Below, piece after piece: positions 31,212 to 32,077 of a stretch of DNA of 32,077 nucleotides. A program made the position numbers and the translations under genes. The DNA is from Phycisphaerales bacterium. Its GTDB lineage: Bacteria; Planctomycetota; Phycisphaerae; UBA1845. Position 1 is the stretch's first letter. The number at the start of each line of letters is the position of its first letter. Where the stretch lies: the NCBI GenBank assembly GCA_020852275.1, contig JADZBE010000016.1, positions 1 through 32,077 of the forward strand, written 5' to 3'. The notes under the pieces are model-generated. The model saw nothing but the letters and a program-made list of their open reading frames with translations, did no database searches and was not told the DNA's origin.

Positions 31212-31527
31212 GGCCGCCGCCGCGAAGCCCCGACCTGTTATTTCAGCGATCGCAGCCGAGAAACCCGGCCATGGGCGCCCAAGCCCTGACCCGCAAGAAC
31301 GTGGTCGCGGAATGATTCTGAGATTCCGGCGCTTTCGATCGAAGGCTGCTTTGGCTAACCTTTGTTCAACGAAGTCGCACGGGGAGGGCCGGCGGACAGT
31401 CGCGGGGTCCGAGCATTTCGATCATGCGATCTCGGTATGTGCCGCCACGGCCTGCAGGCCCGGCGCATAGCCCGCCTGTGCCGGCGGCGAGGAACCGTTC
31501 GCTTATTGGGAACATGCACGGCGGATC

Positions 31528-31965
31528 ATGTGGGATTCCGTTGAAAGTTTTGGTTTTGACGCGCAGCGCGTGCGCCTGGATCGTTTACGCGCTGGGAGCC
31601 ACGAGGAGTTCGAGCGCACGGTGCGACGCCTGTGGCGCGATGCGATGATCGTGGTGCTAGGCGCCGGCATCCCCAAGCATGACGCCGACGCAGTGGTCAA
31701 TAACGTGTTCGTCGCATTGTACGAGACGATCCGGCGGGGCAAGGGACCGGTGAACGAGGCGATACCGGATTGGCGGCGATACGTTCGCCGCTGTGCGCAT
31801 CATGCGGCCGTGGACTACTGGAGGCAGACGCGGCGAGTCGGTCGAGTGGCTTCCCTGGAGGATCTTTTTGACGAATCCCCGTGGGAGGATCGGATTGCCG
31901 GCGGAGCGCACGAGCCTGCCGCAACAAGCCGCATCGAGCGACTGGAAGAGGACGCGGCGCATCGC
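31528..31965 (+). pseudogene. ECF-type RNA polymerase sigma factor, truncated after region 2
   Basis: From ATG 31528 the frame reads MWDSVESFGFDAQRVRLDRL, AGSHEEFERTVRRLWRDAMI, IPKHDADAVVNNVFVALYET, WRRYVRRCAHHAAVDYWRQT and VASLEDLFDESPWEDRI. HEEFE...HDADAVVN.VFVALY and RR.AHHAAVDYWR correspond to sigma region 2 of ECF factors, the -10 recognition part. After SRIERLEEDAAH, where region 4 should start, the frame continues without a stop into an unrelated RHS-like sequence to the window end. Region 4 is absent. The ribosome-binding site is weak. The stretch 31212-31527 upstream has no feature I can support. Confidence 0.65.
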
Positions 31966-32077
31966 CTGACCGACACCGCCAACTACGGCACGTACAACGC
32001 CGACGGCTGGAAGGACAACTCCAGCGCGCCGAGCTACGGCGCCTCCGCGCCGTCACGCAGCGATACCGTCCTGGTTA
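31963..32077 (+). pseudogene. RHS mid-region fragment, plus strand, running off the window
   Basis: In frame with the sigma fragment the sequence becomes RLTDTANYGTYNADGWKDNS, then SAPSYGASAPSRSDTVLV. TANYGTYNADGWKDN and APSRSDTVLV are phrases I associate with the YD-repeat mid-region of planctomycete RHS proteins. It has the same orientation as the head at 25473 and the opposite one to cassettes A-C. It continues past 32077. Confidence 0.5.

Noticed and set aside
1..32077. tRNA or rRNA genes
   Set aside because: No cloverleaf-like segment or rRNA-like stretch was noticed by eye on either strand; a dedicated covariance search was not possible.

Overview
The window looks like a chromosomal stretch of a high-GC planctomycete, most likely of the Phycisphaerae type. 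Three things point there: a secreted protein ending in a DCNANGIHDGDD...DANHNRIPDEC calcium-binding tail (2844-4619), a C-x2-CGYSL...CPECG zinc ribbon on a small two-helix protein (near 6170-6220), and RHS/YD proteins carrying a dockerin-like DYDGDGDVDATDD segment. All calls come from reading the sequence; no database search was possible.

Positions 1-17500 read as ordinary chromosome with loosely packed genes. They hold a transposase tail, a two-gene Aer-like PAS sensor plus soluble chemoreceptor, a secreted Asp-box protein, threonine aldolase (ltaE), a broken two-TM zinc-ribbon gene, a single-domain globin divergent from an alginate-export-type porin with a small secreted partner, a HEAT-repeat protein, a Nudix hydrolase, a LuxR-type regulator with a degenerate receiver, UDP-GlcNAc 2-epimerase (wecB), a SpeD/SpeH-like protein, an MBL-fold hydrolase, an SDR dehydrogenase and a PQQ-propeller protein. 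Several intergenic regions carry dispersed inverted repeats.

Positions 17572-24999 are a mosaic island. At its right edge lies Hen1, the 3'-terminal RNA ribose methyltransferase, which loses its C-terminal end at about 23.67 kb. At its left edge lies only the C-terminal part of Pnkp, the kinase-phosphatase-ligase partner of Hen1. Both are on the minus strand. Between these two halves of an apparent RNA-repair operon sit phage-like or otherwise conserved fragments at both ends, a compact DUF5343-like plus Swt1-type HEPN gene pair with a 4-bp overlap, a conserved protein of unknown role, and on the plus strand a restriction-modification remnant: an N-terminal methyltransferase half, a nuclease-like 308-aa protein, a 66-aa protein and a 5'-truncated BglII-like endonuclease with its D/E/Q active site retained.

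Positions 25473-32077 are an RHS/YD locus. A plus-strand head with a signal peptide is cut short at about 26.03 kb. It is followed by three minus-strand partial copies of one RHS core. Two of these end in different C-terminal tips, each followed by a small gene that could encode immunity. This resembles an orphan CT-immunity cassette array. The window ends in a plus-strand ECF-sigma-like frame fused to RHS-like sequence. Because many genes from 18 kb onward break abruptly at junctions, real rearrangement and chimeric assembly must both be considered.
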